From positions 1-64,000 of the forward strand of contig CAZLAK010000003.1 in assembly GCA_964557545.1 (NCBI GenBank): a DNA stretch of 64,000 nucleotides, read 5' to 3'. The translations under genes were made by a program, and so were the position numbers. Of this stretch, positions 41,307-49,870 are shown piece after piece. This stretch comes from CAZLAK01 sp964557545 (lineage in GTDB: Bacteria > Bacillota > Desulfotomaculia > Desulfotomaculales > Pelotomaculaceae). The notes beneath the pieces were generated by a model. That model was not told the origin of the DNA, ran no database searches, and was given only the letters and a program-made list of their open reading frames with translations. Position 1 is the stretch's first letter, and every line of letters starts with the position of its first letter.

Positions 41307-41711
41307 TCAGGGATTAAAGTCAATGCCCCGTTCTATTTCCAGTGTATATTTTCCCGCCATAGCCGCTGCCGTGCCCAGGGCGCTTAAAAAGGCAATTTCA
41401 CTGCTGGCCAGGGCCCCTAAAATACCTAAAACGCCTAATGCCGCCGGCAGCTCTGCAACTGTCTCGCCGTCCTTTTTAACCTTTATCTTGTACTGCCGCC
41501 CTTTTTGCATTAAGGTTTTAAGACGCCCCAGCACTTCTTTGGCCTCCTCTTCCACCCTGCCGCAAAGGCCCCGTCCCCTTTCTTCGAGCAGGATTAAAGC
41601 GCGGACCACATCTCCGCCCGCTTCATCCAAAACCGCCTTGGCCTCCTTATAGCTCACCCCCAGCCTGGCCCGCAAAATATCTATTTTTTCCAGCTCGCCT
41701 ATCACCCGCAT
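41307..41711 (-). CDS. DUF4342 / UBA-like domain protein
   Basis: A 134-residue protein. The first part (LEKIDILRARLGVSYKEAKA, VLDEAGGDVVRALILLEER) resembles an EF-Ts/UBA-like three-helix bundle; the second (YKIKVKKDGETVAELP followed by a hydrophobic ALGVLGILGALASSEIAFLS segment) matches DUF4342. Function unknown. The GTG two codons in (41705) has better spacing to GAGGAGG than the ATG. It lies between recO and glyQ on the same strand, just upstream of the T-box leader. Confidence 0.75.
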   Translation of the reverse strand: MRVIGELEKIDILRARLGVSYKEAKAVLDEAGGDVVRALILLEERGRGLCGRVEEEAKEVLGRLKTLMQKGRQYKIKVKKDGETVAELPAALGVLGILGALASSEIAFLSALGTAAAMAGKYTLEIERGIDFNP

Positions 41712-41780
41712 GCCCTCCTCTTTGCAGCGTCTTATTTTTCTTTCGTTTCAAATTTAATTACTGCCCCGCTAAAGTTAAAT

Positions 41781-42521
41781 TTATACACTGGGAAGTTTTT
41801 GTATAAAGGAGGCGGACTTCAAATCCCGGCCTAGGTGATGGGCGGTGTACGAACTGATAATTTCTGCAACCTCCGCTTTTACGCGCGGATCAAGGCGCAA
41901 GCGGCGCAAGCGGGAAACAGGCCAGCACAAAAGAACCCCCAGCACCCTCAAAGCCGCCTTGCTGCACGGCAATGAAACGGCGGCCGGAGCACAATTACTG
42001 CACACAGCGCCGCCCGCTCCGGGGCTAAAGCGGGGGCTTTCTAACTCCACACTGCCGCAGACAGCGCACTCACTTAAGACCGGGCGGTAGCCGGCCAGCG
42101 CCAGGCACTTTACAGCAAAAGCAAGCGAAAAAACTTGCGGGTCGCCCTCACCCATGTGATTCAAAACTTCTACCGCCAGGTCGTACAGCTCGCTGCAGGG
42201 CTCACCTTCTAAACCGACTGTATCGATCAACTCGGCCACCAGGCTGGCGCAGGCCAGTTTTTTTACGTCGCTCCAAAGAAACGGAAACATATCCAGCCCT
42301 TCACACTGGCTCACCGTGTCCAATTCCCTGCCGCGGCGCAATAGAAAGCTGGCACGCGTAAAGGGCTGGACAGCACCGCGCTTTTTGCTCGCCGGCTTGG
42401 CAGAACCGTGGGCAACCGCTTTAATTTTACCGCGCTGGCGGCTGTAAAGCACTAAAAGCTTGCTGCCGTCACCTAGATCCAAAGCGCGCAAAACAATTGC
42501 CTCTACCCTGTATAGCTTCAC
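41781..42521 (-). CDS. recO: DNA repair protein RecO
   Basis: A 246-residue recombination mediator that loads RecA with RecR in the RecFOR pathway. N-terminal OB fold starting KLYRVEAIVLRALDLGDGSK, then a helical domain, with a zinc finger CAVCG...CSNC near residues 150-180. GTG 42521 gives the typical MKLYR start and lies 9 nt after AAGGAG; the ATG at 42530 is too close to the ribosome binding site. Lies between era and glyQ as in Bacillus, but a two-gene insert (ubiX and a TIM-barrel gene) separates it from era. Confidence 0.93.
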   Translation of the reverse strand: MKLYRVEAIVLRALDLGDGSKLLVLYSRQRGKIKAVAHGSAKPASKKRGAVQPFTRASFLLRRGRELDTVSQCEGLDMFPFLWSDVKKLACASLVAELIDTVGLEGEPCSELYDLAVEVLNHMGEGDPQVFSLAFAVKCLALAGYRPVLSECAVCGSVELESPRFSPGAGGAVCSNCAPAAVSLPCSKAALRVLGVLLCWPVSRLRRLRLDPRVKAEVAEIISSYTAHHLGRDLKSASFIQKLPSV

Positions 42522-42558
42522 GTGCCGCATCTCCTTTTAAAATAAGTTAATAAGTTAA

Positions 42559-42608
42559 GTGCCTGGCACCATTTTGGGGTTGACAGGGAAGCCGGCCGGG
42601 CATTAAAA
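42559..42608 (+). promoter_or_regulatory. Palindrome and predicted promoter upstream of ubiX
   Basis: A perfect 11-bp palindrome GTGCCTGGCAC (42559-42569) lies 11 nt before a TTGACA -35 box (42580-42585). A TTAAAA (42603-42608) is 17 nt further. The implied leader is only about 15 nt, which is short. Confidence 0.4.
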
Positions 42609-42628
42609 AGATAAGGGGGGTTTGGAAG

Positions 42629-43189
42629 ATGAGGCTAGTAGTAGGTATTACCGGCGCTTCAGGAGCCGTCTACGGCGTTACTCTGCTCGTGCACCTAAAA
42701 AAACTGGGTGTAGAAACCCACTTGGTGATCAGCAGGTGGGCCGAACAGACCTTAAAGGTCGAAACCGGATTGAATGTTTCGGAAGTGAAGGCCCTGGCCC
42801 CTTACTCCTACAGTCCAGATGACCTGGCAGCACCTATAGCCAGCGGGTCTTTTCCCCACAACGGCATGATTATCGCTCCCTGCAGCATGAAAACCTTAGC
42901 TTCCATAGCTTGCGGTTTTGCCGACAACCTCATCAGCCGGGCGGCAGACGTAACTATTAAAGAAGGCCGGCGTCTGGTGCTTTTGCCCCGGGAAACGCCG
43001 CTCAACGCCATACACTTAGAAAACATGCTCAGGCTGGCCAGGTGCGGTGTAATAATCATGCCCCCGGTGCCGGCTTTTTACGGACAGCCCAAGACAGTCG
43101 GCGACATTGTGGATCAATCGGTCGGGCGCGCTCTGTCCCTTGTGGGAATAGAAAATGATTTATACCTCCAGTGGGGGAGCCCGGATTAA
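42629..43189 (+). CDS. ubiX: Flavin prenyltransferase UbiX
   Basis: A 186-residue flavoprotein that attaches dimethylallyl phosphate to FMN, producing prenylated FMN for UbiD-type decarboxylases. N-terminal GITGASGAVYGVTLL binds FMN, IIAPCSMKTLASIACGFADN is the typical middle motif, and LLPRETPLNAIHLENMLRL is the phosphate-binding segment. GGGGGG lies 9 nt before ATG. It appears alone on the plus strand; no UbiD gene is in the window, so its client is elsewhere. Confidence 0.95.
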   Translation: MRLVVGITGASGAVYGVTLLVHLKKLGVETHLVISRWAEQTLKVETGLNVSEVKALAPYSYSPDDLAAPIASGSFPHNGMIIAPCSMKTLASIACGFADNLISRAADVTIKEGRRLVLLPRETPLNAIHLENMLRLARCGVIIMPPVPAFYGQPKTVGDIVDQSVGRALSLVGIENDLYLQWGSPD

Positions 43190-43234
43190 AAAAGACCTCT
43201 TCCGCCAGGGCCCTTCACTTTAACCGCCAAACGC

Positions 43235-44047
43235 CTAGCATCCCGATCTATTGTCTAAAACCGCCAACTCCCCGCGCGCCTTTTCTAGCAGCTGCACCAG
43301 CCGGAAAACGGGCAAAGGCCGGTACTCCAGCACCAGATCCGGTGTGCCGGGGGCCAGCTGCAGGGCTTTCCAAATAGGGGGCCAGTCGGTCACACCCTCG
43401 CCCACCGGCAGGTGCCCGTCCTCACGCCCGTCGTTATCGTGCAGGTGCAGGGCCACCAGTTTTTCCCCCAGCATCCCCACTACTTTGGGGATATCCCAGC
43501 CGTTAATAATGGCATGCCCCACATCGAGAAGGGCCAAAAGACCTTCTACTTCCCAAAAGAGGGCTGTATACTCGCCCTGGTCGAAGAGTGCTGTCTTTCC
43601 CAGGCCGACGTTTTCCACGGCCAGCCCCACACCTAGCTCGCCCGCCCGTGCCGCCAGTTCAGCCAGAGCTTCTTTGGCCAGGCAGGCAGCACCCTCCCGG
43701 TCAAAGAACGGTCCCCGGCCAGAGCTGGGGTGAACGACCATATACTTGCCGCCCAAAGCAGCTGTCACCTCCAGACAGCGGCGGTAGGCGTCGAGTGTTT
43801 CCCGCCGTACCCCCGGGTACCTCTCACAGGCCAAGTTTAAATCGTAAATAGGGGCGTGTACGCCGGCAAAGCGCACACCCCGCGCCAGTGCCCCTTTGCC
43901 CCAGATAAGGATTTCCTGCTGTTCCTTCCAAAGACTACCGTCGGCAAACAGCTCTAAGTTAATTCCCATCTCTGCTATTTTTTCCATGTCCTCACGCGAA
44001 GACATGGAGAGGGTGCTCACACAGAGCCTGTCAGCCGCTAAAACCAA
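43235..44047 (-). CDS. Sugar phosphate isomerase/epimerase-like TIM-barrel protein
   Basis: A product of about 270 residues with the AP-endonuclease-2/xylose-isomerase-like TIM barrel: VVHPSSGRGPF, VENVGLGKTALFD (metal Glu), LDVGHAIINGWD (Asp/His), and LHLHDNDGREDGHLPVGEG (His/Asp/His). These residues would bind a divalent metal. The substrate could be a sugar phosphate, a cyclitol or damaged DNA; nothing in the context decides it. TTG 44047 has a GGAGG site 8 nt upstream. It follows era by 15-25 bp. Confidence 0.8.
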   Translation of the reverse strand: MVLAADRLCVSTLSMSSREDMEKIAEMGINLELFADGSLWKEQQEILIWGKGALARGVRFAGVHAPIYDLNLACERYPGVRRETLDAYRRCLEVTAALGGKYMVVHPSSGRGPFFDREGAACLAKEALAELAARAGELGVGLAVENVGLGKTALFDQGEYTALFWEVEGLLALLDVGHAIINGWDIPKVVGMLGEKLVALHLHDNDGREDGHLPVGEGVTDWPPIWKALQLAPGTPDLVLEYRPLPVFRLVQLLEKARGELAVLDNRSGC

Positions 44048-44071
44048 AGCCCCCACCTCCGGCTGGGCAGT

Positions 44072-44977
44072 TCACTTTTTCTTTTCCTTATAGCCAAAAC
44101 TGACGAGGTAACTTTCCCGGTTGCGCCAGTCTTCCCGCACCTTTACCCACAGCTCCAAGTAAACTTTTGTGCCCAAGAGGGCCTCGATTTCTTCTCTGGC
44201 CAACTGGCCGATTCTCTTCAACATCTGGCCCCCCTTTCCTATAAGGATGCCTTTTTGCGACTCCCTCTCCGTATAAATTACAGCCCGTACGGCCAGCACG
44301 CCGTTCGGCCTCTCCTCCATTTCCTCCACGATTACGGCCACGGCATGGGGGACTTCCTGGCTGGTGAGCAGCAAAACTTTCTCCCGGACCAGTTCGGCTA
44401 TAATAAAGCTCTCCGGCCGGTCGGTAACCACATCTTCGGGGTAATATTTCGGTCCCGAGGGCAGGTAGGAAACCAGCACTTCCACCAATCGCTCAAGGTT
44501 TTCACCTTTTAAGGCAGAAACGGGCACTATTTCGGCAAATATACCCCGCTGGCTGTAAATCTCTACGAGAGGGAGAAGCTCTTCTTTTCTGACCAGGTCA
44601 ATCTTATTGATTACCAGCAGTACAGGTGTTTTCAGTTGTTTGAGCTCTCTGATAATAAACTCATCCCCGGGCCCCGGCGGTCCGTCCGCTTCCACCAAAA
44701 AGAGGACGACGTCTACTTCTCTTAAGGTTTTCAGCGCCACCTGCACCAGGTGTTCGCCCAAACGGTGTTTTGGTTTGTGAAAGCCCGGTGTGTCCAAAAA
44801 AATTACCTGGGCACCGGGGCGGTTTAAAACGCCCAGGATTTTATTTCTGGTTGTCTGCGGTTTTTCGGACATAATGGCCACTTTTCTGCCCAAAAGGGCA
44901 TTTAAGAGGGTAGACTTGCCCACATTGGTCCTGCCCACTATAGCCACAAAGCCGGACTTAAAATTTTCACCCTGCAC
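44072..44977 (-). CDS. era: GTPase Era
   Basis: A 301-residue ribosome-assembly GTPase that binds the 3' end of 16S rRNA. G1 GRTNVGKSTLLNALLG, G3 DTPGFHKPKH, G4 NKIDL, and a C-terminal KH domain (IGKGGQMLKRIGQLAREEIE). Usual family length. It follows cdd closely (about 14 nt), as in Bacillus. Confidence 0.97.
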   Translation of the reverse strand: MQGENFKSGFVAIVGRTNVGKSTLLNALLGRKVAIMSEKPQTTRNKILGVLNRPGAQVIFLDTPGFHKPKHRLGEHLVQVALKTLREVDVVLFLVEADGPPGPGDEFIIRELKQLKTPVLLVINKIDLVRKEELLPLVEIYSQRGIFAEIVPVSALKGENLERLVEVLVSYLPSGPKYYPEDVVTDRPESFIIAELVREKVLLLTSQEVPHAVAVIVEEMEERPNGVLAVRAVIYTERESQKGILIGKGGQMLKRIGQLAREEIEALLGTKVYLELWVKVREDWRNRESYLVSFGYKEKKK

Positions 44978-44991
44978 TAAAACGCACCACC

Positions 44992-45414
44992 CTAACAGCT
45001 ACTGCCCTCTTTACCGCCGGACCAGCTCTCTGGCCCAAAACACAAAGGCAAGAGCTCAGCCAAAGATTTTACTGTGTATCTTTCGCGCCCAAAAGCCATA
45101 TAAACCGGAAAATTTTTGCCAAATTCGGCCATCACCTGCAAGCACGCCCCGCAGGGCGGACAGAAATTTTCTGTTTCCGCAAAAACGGCCAAAGCTAAAA
45201 TTTCTCTTGCCCCGCAAGAAACGGCTTTAAAGACAGCTACCCTCTCAGCGCAGCAGGTAAGCCCTAAGGAAGCGTTCTCCACATTGCACCCCGTGTAAAT
45301 ACAGCCGTTACCGGCAAGCACTGCCGCCCCCACTTTAAATTGTGAATACGGGGCATAAGCGTGTTTGCGGGCTTCCTCCGCCGCTTTAATTATTTTTTCC
45401 ACAGGAATTTCCAT
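44992..45414 (-). CDS. cdd: Cytidine deaminase
   Basis: A 140-residue zinc enzyme converting cytidine or deoxycytidine to uridine forms. Zinc and proton-shuttle residues are in CNVENASLGLTCCAERVAVF (Cys-Ala-Glu) and PPCGACLQVM. ATG 45414 is preferred, though GTG 45423 is possible because GAGGGG lies close. Homotetramer by family. Position between dgkA and era is the conserved Firmicute order. Confidence 0.95.
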   Translation of the reverse strand: MEIPVEKIIKAAEEARKHAYAPYSQFKVGAAVLAGNGCIYTGCNVENASLGLTCCAERVAVFKAVSCGAREILALAVFAETENFCPPCGACLQVMAEFGKNFPVYMAFGRERYTVKSLAELLPLCFGPESWSGGKEGSSC

Positions 45415-45430
45415 CCAAACCACCCACCCC

Positions 45431-46126
45431 TCACCAACCGGCCAGCCGGAAAGCGGCTAATGCAGCCAGCACACCCAAAGCCGCCCCGACAGCCACTTCT
45501 GCCAGAGTATGCCGGCCTTCGCCCAGCCGCCCTCCCGCCGCCAAAAGAGCCACCAGACAAGCAACTGTGCCCACCAAAAAGCTGCCGGTCATAAGAAAGA
45601 TAACCGTAGCCCCGGCAAAAGCCAAAGAAGCACAAATGCTGGGCATACCGCGGCCGCCCTCTTTCCCTTTCCCCGGCCGCAATACCAGCCCTGCCGCCGC
45701 CAGCACGGCTAAAAAAAGGGCAGCAGCTACTACCGGCAGGGGAGAACTCTTGATTTTGGGCAAGTAGTAAAACGTAAATCCTTCCAGGCGCTGGTAGATA
45801 ACTGCGTAGCCCACCACCACAGCATTGGCAGCGGCCACCAGCACGGCTCCGGCAGCCACATCTTTAGCTGTACGGGCCAAGGGGTGTTCACCGCTCACGG
45901 CCAGGTCAACGGCTGCCTCTATGGCCGTGTTTAAGAGTTCTGCCATAAAAACTAGAGCTATAGAAAATAATACCAGAAGAAAATCGCGAGGTCCCAGCCG
46001 CAGGTAAAGGCTAATGAACAGAACAAGCACAGCGGCAACAAGGTGAATGCGCATGTTGCGCTGGGTCTTTAAGGCCTGAGCAATGCCGCCAAGAGCAAAG
46101 GCAAAGCTTTTTAAAAGCCTGTGCAC
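45431..46126 (-). CDS. dgkA: Undecaprenol/diacylglycerol kinase fused to a degenerate PAP2-like domain
   Basis: A 231-residue membrane protein. Residues 1-120 are DgkA-like: LKTQRNMRIHLVAAVLVL, FMAELLNTAIEAAVDLAVSG with the catalytic Glu region and HPLARTAKDVAAGAVL. Residues 130-231 add four more hydrophobic segments with traces of PAP2 phosphatase motifs: KEGGRGMPS in place of KxxxxxxRP, PSIC in place of PSGH, and EGRHTLAEVAVGAALG in place of SR-x5-H-x3-D. The second catalytic His is thus missing. The kinase phosphorylates undecaprenol; the extra domain may be structural or inactive. Confidence 0.9.
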   Translation of the reverse strand: MHRLLKSFAFALGGIAQALKTQRNMRIHLVAAVLVLFISLYLRLGPRDFLLVLFSIALVFMAELLNTAIEAAVDLAVSGEHPLARTAKDVAAGAVLVAAANAVVVGYAVIYQRLEGFTFYYLPKIKSSPLPVVAAALFLAVLAAAGLVLRPGKGKEGGRGMPSICASLAFAGATVIFLMTGSFLVGTVACLVALLAAGGRLGEGRHTLAEVAVGAALGVLAALAAFRLAGW

Positions 46127-46165
46127 GCAAAAACACCTTCCAGTACCAGCTTATACCCCGCTTAT

Positions 46166-46618
46166 TTAGGACAGGTCCAGGCGGGCTAAGATTTCTTCTT
46201 CCTTATCCCGCATAATCCTCCTGTCTTCCTCATCGCTGTGATCATAACCTAAGAGGTGGAGTACACCGTGTACTGCCAAGTAAGCTACTTCCCGGGCAAA
46301 GCTGTGGCCGTATTCACTGGCTTGGCGCTGGGCAGTCTCTAGAGAAATCACTACGTCCCCCAAGATCATTTCCCCTTCTTCCGGGAAGGGTTCGCCCTCC
46401 TGCATGGCAAAAGATAAGACATCTGTAGGGGCATCAATGCCGCGGTACTGCTGGTTTAAGCCTTGGATATAGGCGTCGTCAACAAATACCAGGCTCACCT
46501 CTGCCTCTTCCCCGTACCCTTCCGTCTTTAAAGCGCAATTCACCGCCTCAACGAGAAGATGGCAAAGCTCCTCCTCCAGTTCTACTTCCGCCTGTAAGTT
46601 GCTAACGAGAACCGGCAT
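46166..46618 (-). CDS. ybeY: Endoribonuclease YbeY
   Basis: A 150-residue metal-dependent RNase for 16S rRNA maturation and ribosome quality control. The zinc motif HGVLHLLGYDH (H-x3-H-x5-H) is near residue 115. ATG 46618 follows AAGGAG with ideal spacing; an upstream TTG would add seven residues. It lies just after the pgpH gene. Confidence 0.95.
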   Translation of the reverse strand: MPVLVSNLQAEVELEEELCHLLVEAVNCALKTEGYGEEAEVSLVFVDDAYIQGLNQQYRGIDAPTDVLSFAMQEGEPFPEEGEMILGDVVISLETAQRQASEYGHSFAREVAYLAVHGVLHLLGYDHSDEEDRRIMRDKEEEILARLDLS

Positions 46619-46653
46619 GTCCTTTCTCCTTTCCCCCAAAAAGCTAACATTAT

Positions 46654-48840
46654 TTACTGCCCGTATTCACAATTAGCCCCCAAAAATCCTCTTTTTTTCC
46701 CTGTTTTTTCCTTTTTTGGTAGCATTTGAGCCATATCCGGGTATTCAATGCGCGAGTGGAAAATGCCCGAAAGAACCTTAACAAACGCACTGGCAATTTT
46801 ATCTAAATCCTTAAAGGTTAAGTCGCATTCTTCCAACTGGCCGTCGTGCAGCTTCTCCTTGATTATCTTGCGCACTAACCCTTCTACCTTGCCCGGTGTG
46901 CGGTTGGTCATAGAACGTACCGCTGCCTCCACAGAATCGGCCAGCATGACGATGGCCGCTTCTTTAGTCTGGGGTTTGGGTCCTTCGTACCTGTACTCAT
47001 CCTCACTAATTGTTTCACTGCGGCCGTTTTCCAAAGCTTTCTGGTAGAAAAAACTCACCAGGGCACTGCCGTGGTGCTGCTCAATAATATCTATTATTCC
47101 CTGCGGGAGCTTGTGTTCTCTCGCCAGTTCCACCCCGTCTTTAACGTGGGAAGTCAAAATCAGTGTGCTCAAAGAAGGGGATATTTTGTCGTGCGGGTTT
47201 TCGCCAGACAGCTGATTTTCAATGAAGAAGTAAGGCCTTTTCAGCTTGCCGACATCGTGGTAATAGGCGCCTACCCTCACTAAAAGTGAATCCCCCCCTA
47301 CGGCATCTGCTGCCGCTTCCGCTAAATTTCCCACCAGAATACTGTGGTGGTAAGTGCCGGGAGCTTCAGTGAGCAGCCTTTTTAAAAGGGGGTTGTTTTG
47401 GTGAGATAGTTCTAAAAGCCTGACCGGTGAGGTAAGGTGAAAGGTATGCTCAAAAAACGGCAGTGTACCGTTAGTTAAAATAGACGAAAGTATCCCGTTG
47501 GCCAAACCCAGGGCTATACTGGAAGAAACTGTGAGCGCCGCGGGTGTGCCGCTAGCCAGCCCCACCACAAATATCCCGAGCATATTAGCGGCACTGGTAT
47601 ACAGGCCAGCCCGCATCAAGTCGCTGCGCTGGCTTAATTTCGTGACACTGTACGCGCCCGCTGCCCCGCCGATCAAGCCCGCCAGCCCAAAGCGCAGCTG
47701 GTTGCCGGTCATCACACCGAGCAAAAGGCTTACTACTGCCACCACCAGCACTGCCAGACGGGCATCTAAGAGGATGGCGATGAGCATGCCGCAGGCCGCC
47801 ACGGGCACAGTGTACCCCAGTTGCGTGTTAAACTCCGGCCACTGGTTGACGTTAATGGCAATGATGGCCTTGCCAACAGCCAGCACCAAAAACACAATTA
47901 TCCCCAGCATGTACAACAGGCCGGAATGCTCGTAAATCTCCCTGTTTTGCCGGTAAATGTAGAAGAGCACTACGGCCATTAGGAGGGCTACCAGCATAAG
48001 CACTCCCAAAAAAGAAGTAAACGGCAGTTTCGGCCTGGCAAGGCCCAGCGCCTGCAGCTTGGCCAGGTGCTCTTCTGTAACGATTTCCCCTTCACCTATT
48101 ATTTTTTCTCCTTCCTTAATAGCAACCATAGCCGGCGGCACAGAAGCCATGGCTTCTTCCTGCTTTTGCCTGGTTTTTTCATAGTTGACAAAAGCATTAG
48201 CGCGTAAATAGCGGTCAATAACTCCCCTGGCCAATTCTTCGTAAGGCCTAGCCAGCCTCATGGCCGCCACTTTAGTATAAAGAGAGCGCTTGGCCTCCTC
48301 CAAACGGTCGGGGGTAATTCCTTCACCTGCCTCCATCGCTTCCGCCACCAGGCCGTTTAATTTGTTTTCTAGATCCGATGTATCTGACGGAAGTCCCTGC
48401 GCTAAGAGCAAAAGTTCATCTTCCGCTAAAACAAAGGGGATTATTTCTTTGATTTTTGCTGCTTTAGCCGGGGCATCGAGACCGGCTTCAGACTGCACTC
48501 CCCGCACTTTCCCCATTAACTCGGAAATATCCTTTTGGACGGCAATGCCCACCTGAGGGTCTTTAGTATAAACTTTTTCTACTCTTTCAGCAGCCAAGCG
48601 GCGCTGCTCATTAGTTTTATTTTTATCTTCAAAGACAATACTTTTTTCTGACTTGTAAGTCCTGGGAGAAACCTGGCCTGCCACCAAATTGGTCTTGGCC
48701 GGGAAAAACTCAAAAGCCGTAATAATAGAAAAAAGAAACAAAAACAGGACCGCTGCACACCCCCGCCGCACCCGGCGCTTTCCCGCCACCAGGCAAAAGG
48801 CGTGTTTTAACTTTTCTTTAGCCTCCCCAACTTTGAGCAC
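46654..48840 (-). CDS. pgpH: 7TM-HD phosphodiesterase PgpH-like (YqfF)
   Basis: A product of about 728 residues with an N-terminal membrane anchor, a long extracellular 7TMR-HDED domain (about 40-280), seven membrane helices (about 280-480), and a cytoplasmic HD domain (HHSILVGNLAEAAADAVG, YYHDVGKLKRPYF, EQHHGSALVSFFY). In Listeria and Bacillus this family degrades cyclic di-AMP. GTG 48840 is better spaced from AGGAGA than GTG 48849. The gene lies between phoH and ybeY as in Bacillus. Confidence 0.95.
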   Translation of the reverse strand: MLKVGEAKEKLKHAFCLVAGKRRVRRGCAAVLFLFLFSIITAFEFFPAKTNLVAGQVSPRTYKSEKSIVFEDKNKTNEQRRLAAERVEKVYTKDPQVGIAVQKDISELMGKVRGVQSEAGLDAPAKAAKIKEIIPFVLAEDELLLLAQGLPSDTSDLENKLNGLVAEAMEAGEGITPDRLEEAKRSLYTKVAAMRLARPYEELARGVIDRYLRANAFVNYEKTRQKQEEAMASVPPAMVAIKEGEKIIGEGEIVTEEHLAKLQALGLARPKLPFTSFLGVLMLVALLMAVVLFYIYRQNREIYEHSGLLYMLGIIVFLVLAVGKAIIAINVNQWPEFNTQLGYTVPVAACGMLIAILLDARLAVLVVAVVSLLLGVMTGNQLRFGLAGLIGGAAGAYSVTKLSQRSDLMRAGLYTSAANMLGIFVVGLASGTPAALTVSSSIALGLANGILSSILTNGTLPFFEHTFHLTSPVRLLELSHQNNPLLKRLLTEAPGTYHHSILVGNLAEAAADAVGGDSLLVRVGAYYHDVGKLKRPYFFIENQLSGENPHDKISPSLSTLILTSHVKDGVELAREHKLPQGIIDIIEQHHGSALVSFFYQKALENGRSETISEDEYRYEGPKPQTKEAAIVMLADSVEAAVRSMTNRTPGKVEGLVRKIIKEKLHDGQLEECDLTFKDLDKIASAFVKVLSGIFHSRIEYPDMAQMLPKKEKTGKKRGFLGANCEYGQ

Positions 48841-48862
48841 GGGTCTCACTCTCCTAACGATC

Positions 48863-49825
48863 CTACCCTTCTTTACCCGCCTCGTAAGCCTTGATGATCT
48901 CTTCCACTAGGGGGTGGCGGACTATATCCTCGCCTGTCAGGTAGTGGATAGCCAGCCCCTTAACATTTTTGAGCACCTTCAGTGCGTGCACCAGCCCGGA
49001 AACCTGTCCGCGCGGCAGGTCTATTTGGGTTATATCGCCGGTGATCACGGCTTTAGAACCAAAGCCTAGCCTGGTAAGAAACATCTTCATCTGTTCGGGA
49101 GTGGTATTCTGAGCTTCGTCAAGGATTATAAAAGAATCCTCAAGTGTCCTGCCGCGCATGTAAGCCAAAGGCGCAATTTCAATGATATGCTTTTCTAAGT
49201 ACTTCTGCGTGCTCTCTACTCCCAGCACATCGTAAAGGCTGTCGTACAGCGGCCGCAAGTAAGGGTCAATCTTTTCCTGCAGGTCACCGGGCAAAAAGCC
49301 TAGCTTTTCCCCGGCTTCTACGGCAGGACGGGTAAGCACCAGCCGGCCGACTTCTTTACTGCGCAGGGCCTTAATGGCCATTACTACAGCCAAGTACGTT
49401 TTCCCCGTGCCGGCAGGCCCAATGGCAAAAACTACATCGTGATTTTTTATGGCTTCCACGTACCTTTTTTGGCCGATGGTTTTTGGTTTTATATGCTTGC
49501 CGCGGGGTGTAATTAAAGCCACTTCTTGGGCTAAGTTTTCTAAAGCGTTTTTTACGCCGGTCTGTGCAGCCTTAATGGCATAACCCACCTCGTGGTGGGT
49601 GAGCCGGTTGCCGGCACGGTAAAATTTCTGAAGCTGGTTTATCACTTCGAAAGCCTGTTCCACCCTCTCCCTTTCCCCGCTGATAACCAGCTCTTGCCCT
49701 CTGACCACAAAGCGTACTGCCAGTGCCTTTTCTATTTGCACCAGGTGTTCGTCGTGCCTGCCAAAAATCTCGGCGCTGGAGCCCGTATCTTCCAGCTCTA
49801 CTCTTGCTTCAAATTCTCCAGACAA
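48863..49825 (-). CDS. phoH: PhoH-like ATPase (YbeZ)
   Basis: A 320-residue P-loop ATPase related to RNA helicases, with Walker A IGPAGTGKTYLAVVMAI near residue 132 and Walker B SFIILDEAQNTTPEQM near 225. The N-terminal part IFGRHDEHLVQIEKALAVRF is the normal family start, supporting TTG 49825 after AAGGAGG rather than the upstream TTG 49858. It is often linked to YbeY in ribosome-associated RNA processing, and the two are near each other here. Confidence 0.92.
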   Translation of the reverse strand: MSGEFEARVELEDTGSSAEIFGRHDEHLVQIEKALAVRFVVRGQELVISGERERVEQAFEVINQLQKFYRAGNRLTHHEVGYAIKAAQTGVKNALENLAQEVALITPRGKHIKPKTIGQKRYVEAIKNHDVVFAIGPAGTGKTYLAVVMAIKALRSKEVGRLVLTRPAVEAGEKLGFLPGDLQEKIDPYLRPLYDSLYDVLGVESTQKYLEKHIIEIAPLAYMRGRTLEDSFIILDEAQNTTPEQMKMFLTRLGFGSKAVITGDITQIDLPRGQVSGLVHALKVLKNVKGLAIHYLTGEDIVRHPLVEEIIKAYEAGKEG

Positions 49826-49870
49826 TAAACTGTATACCTCCTTAAAGCGCGCTGGCAACTCGCCGGCTAA

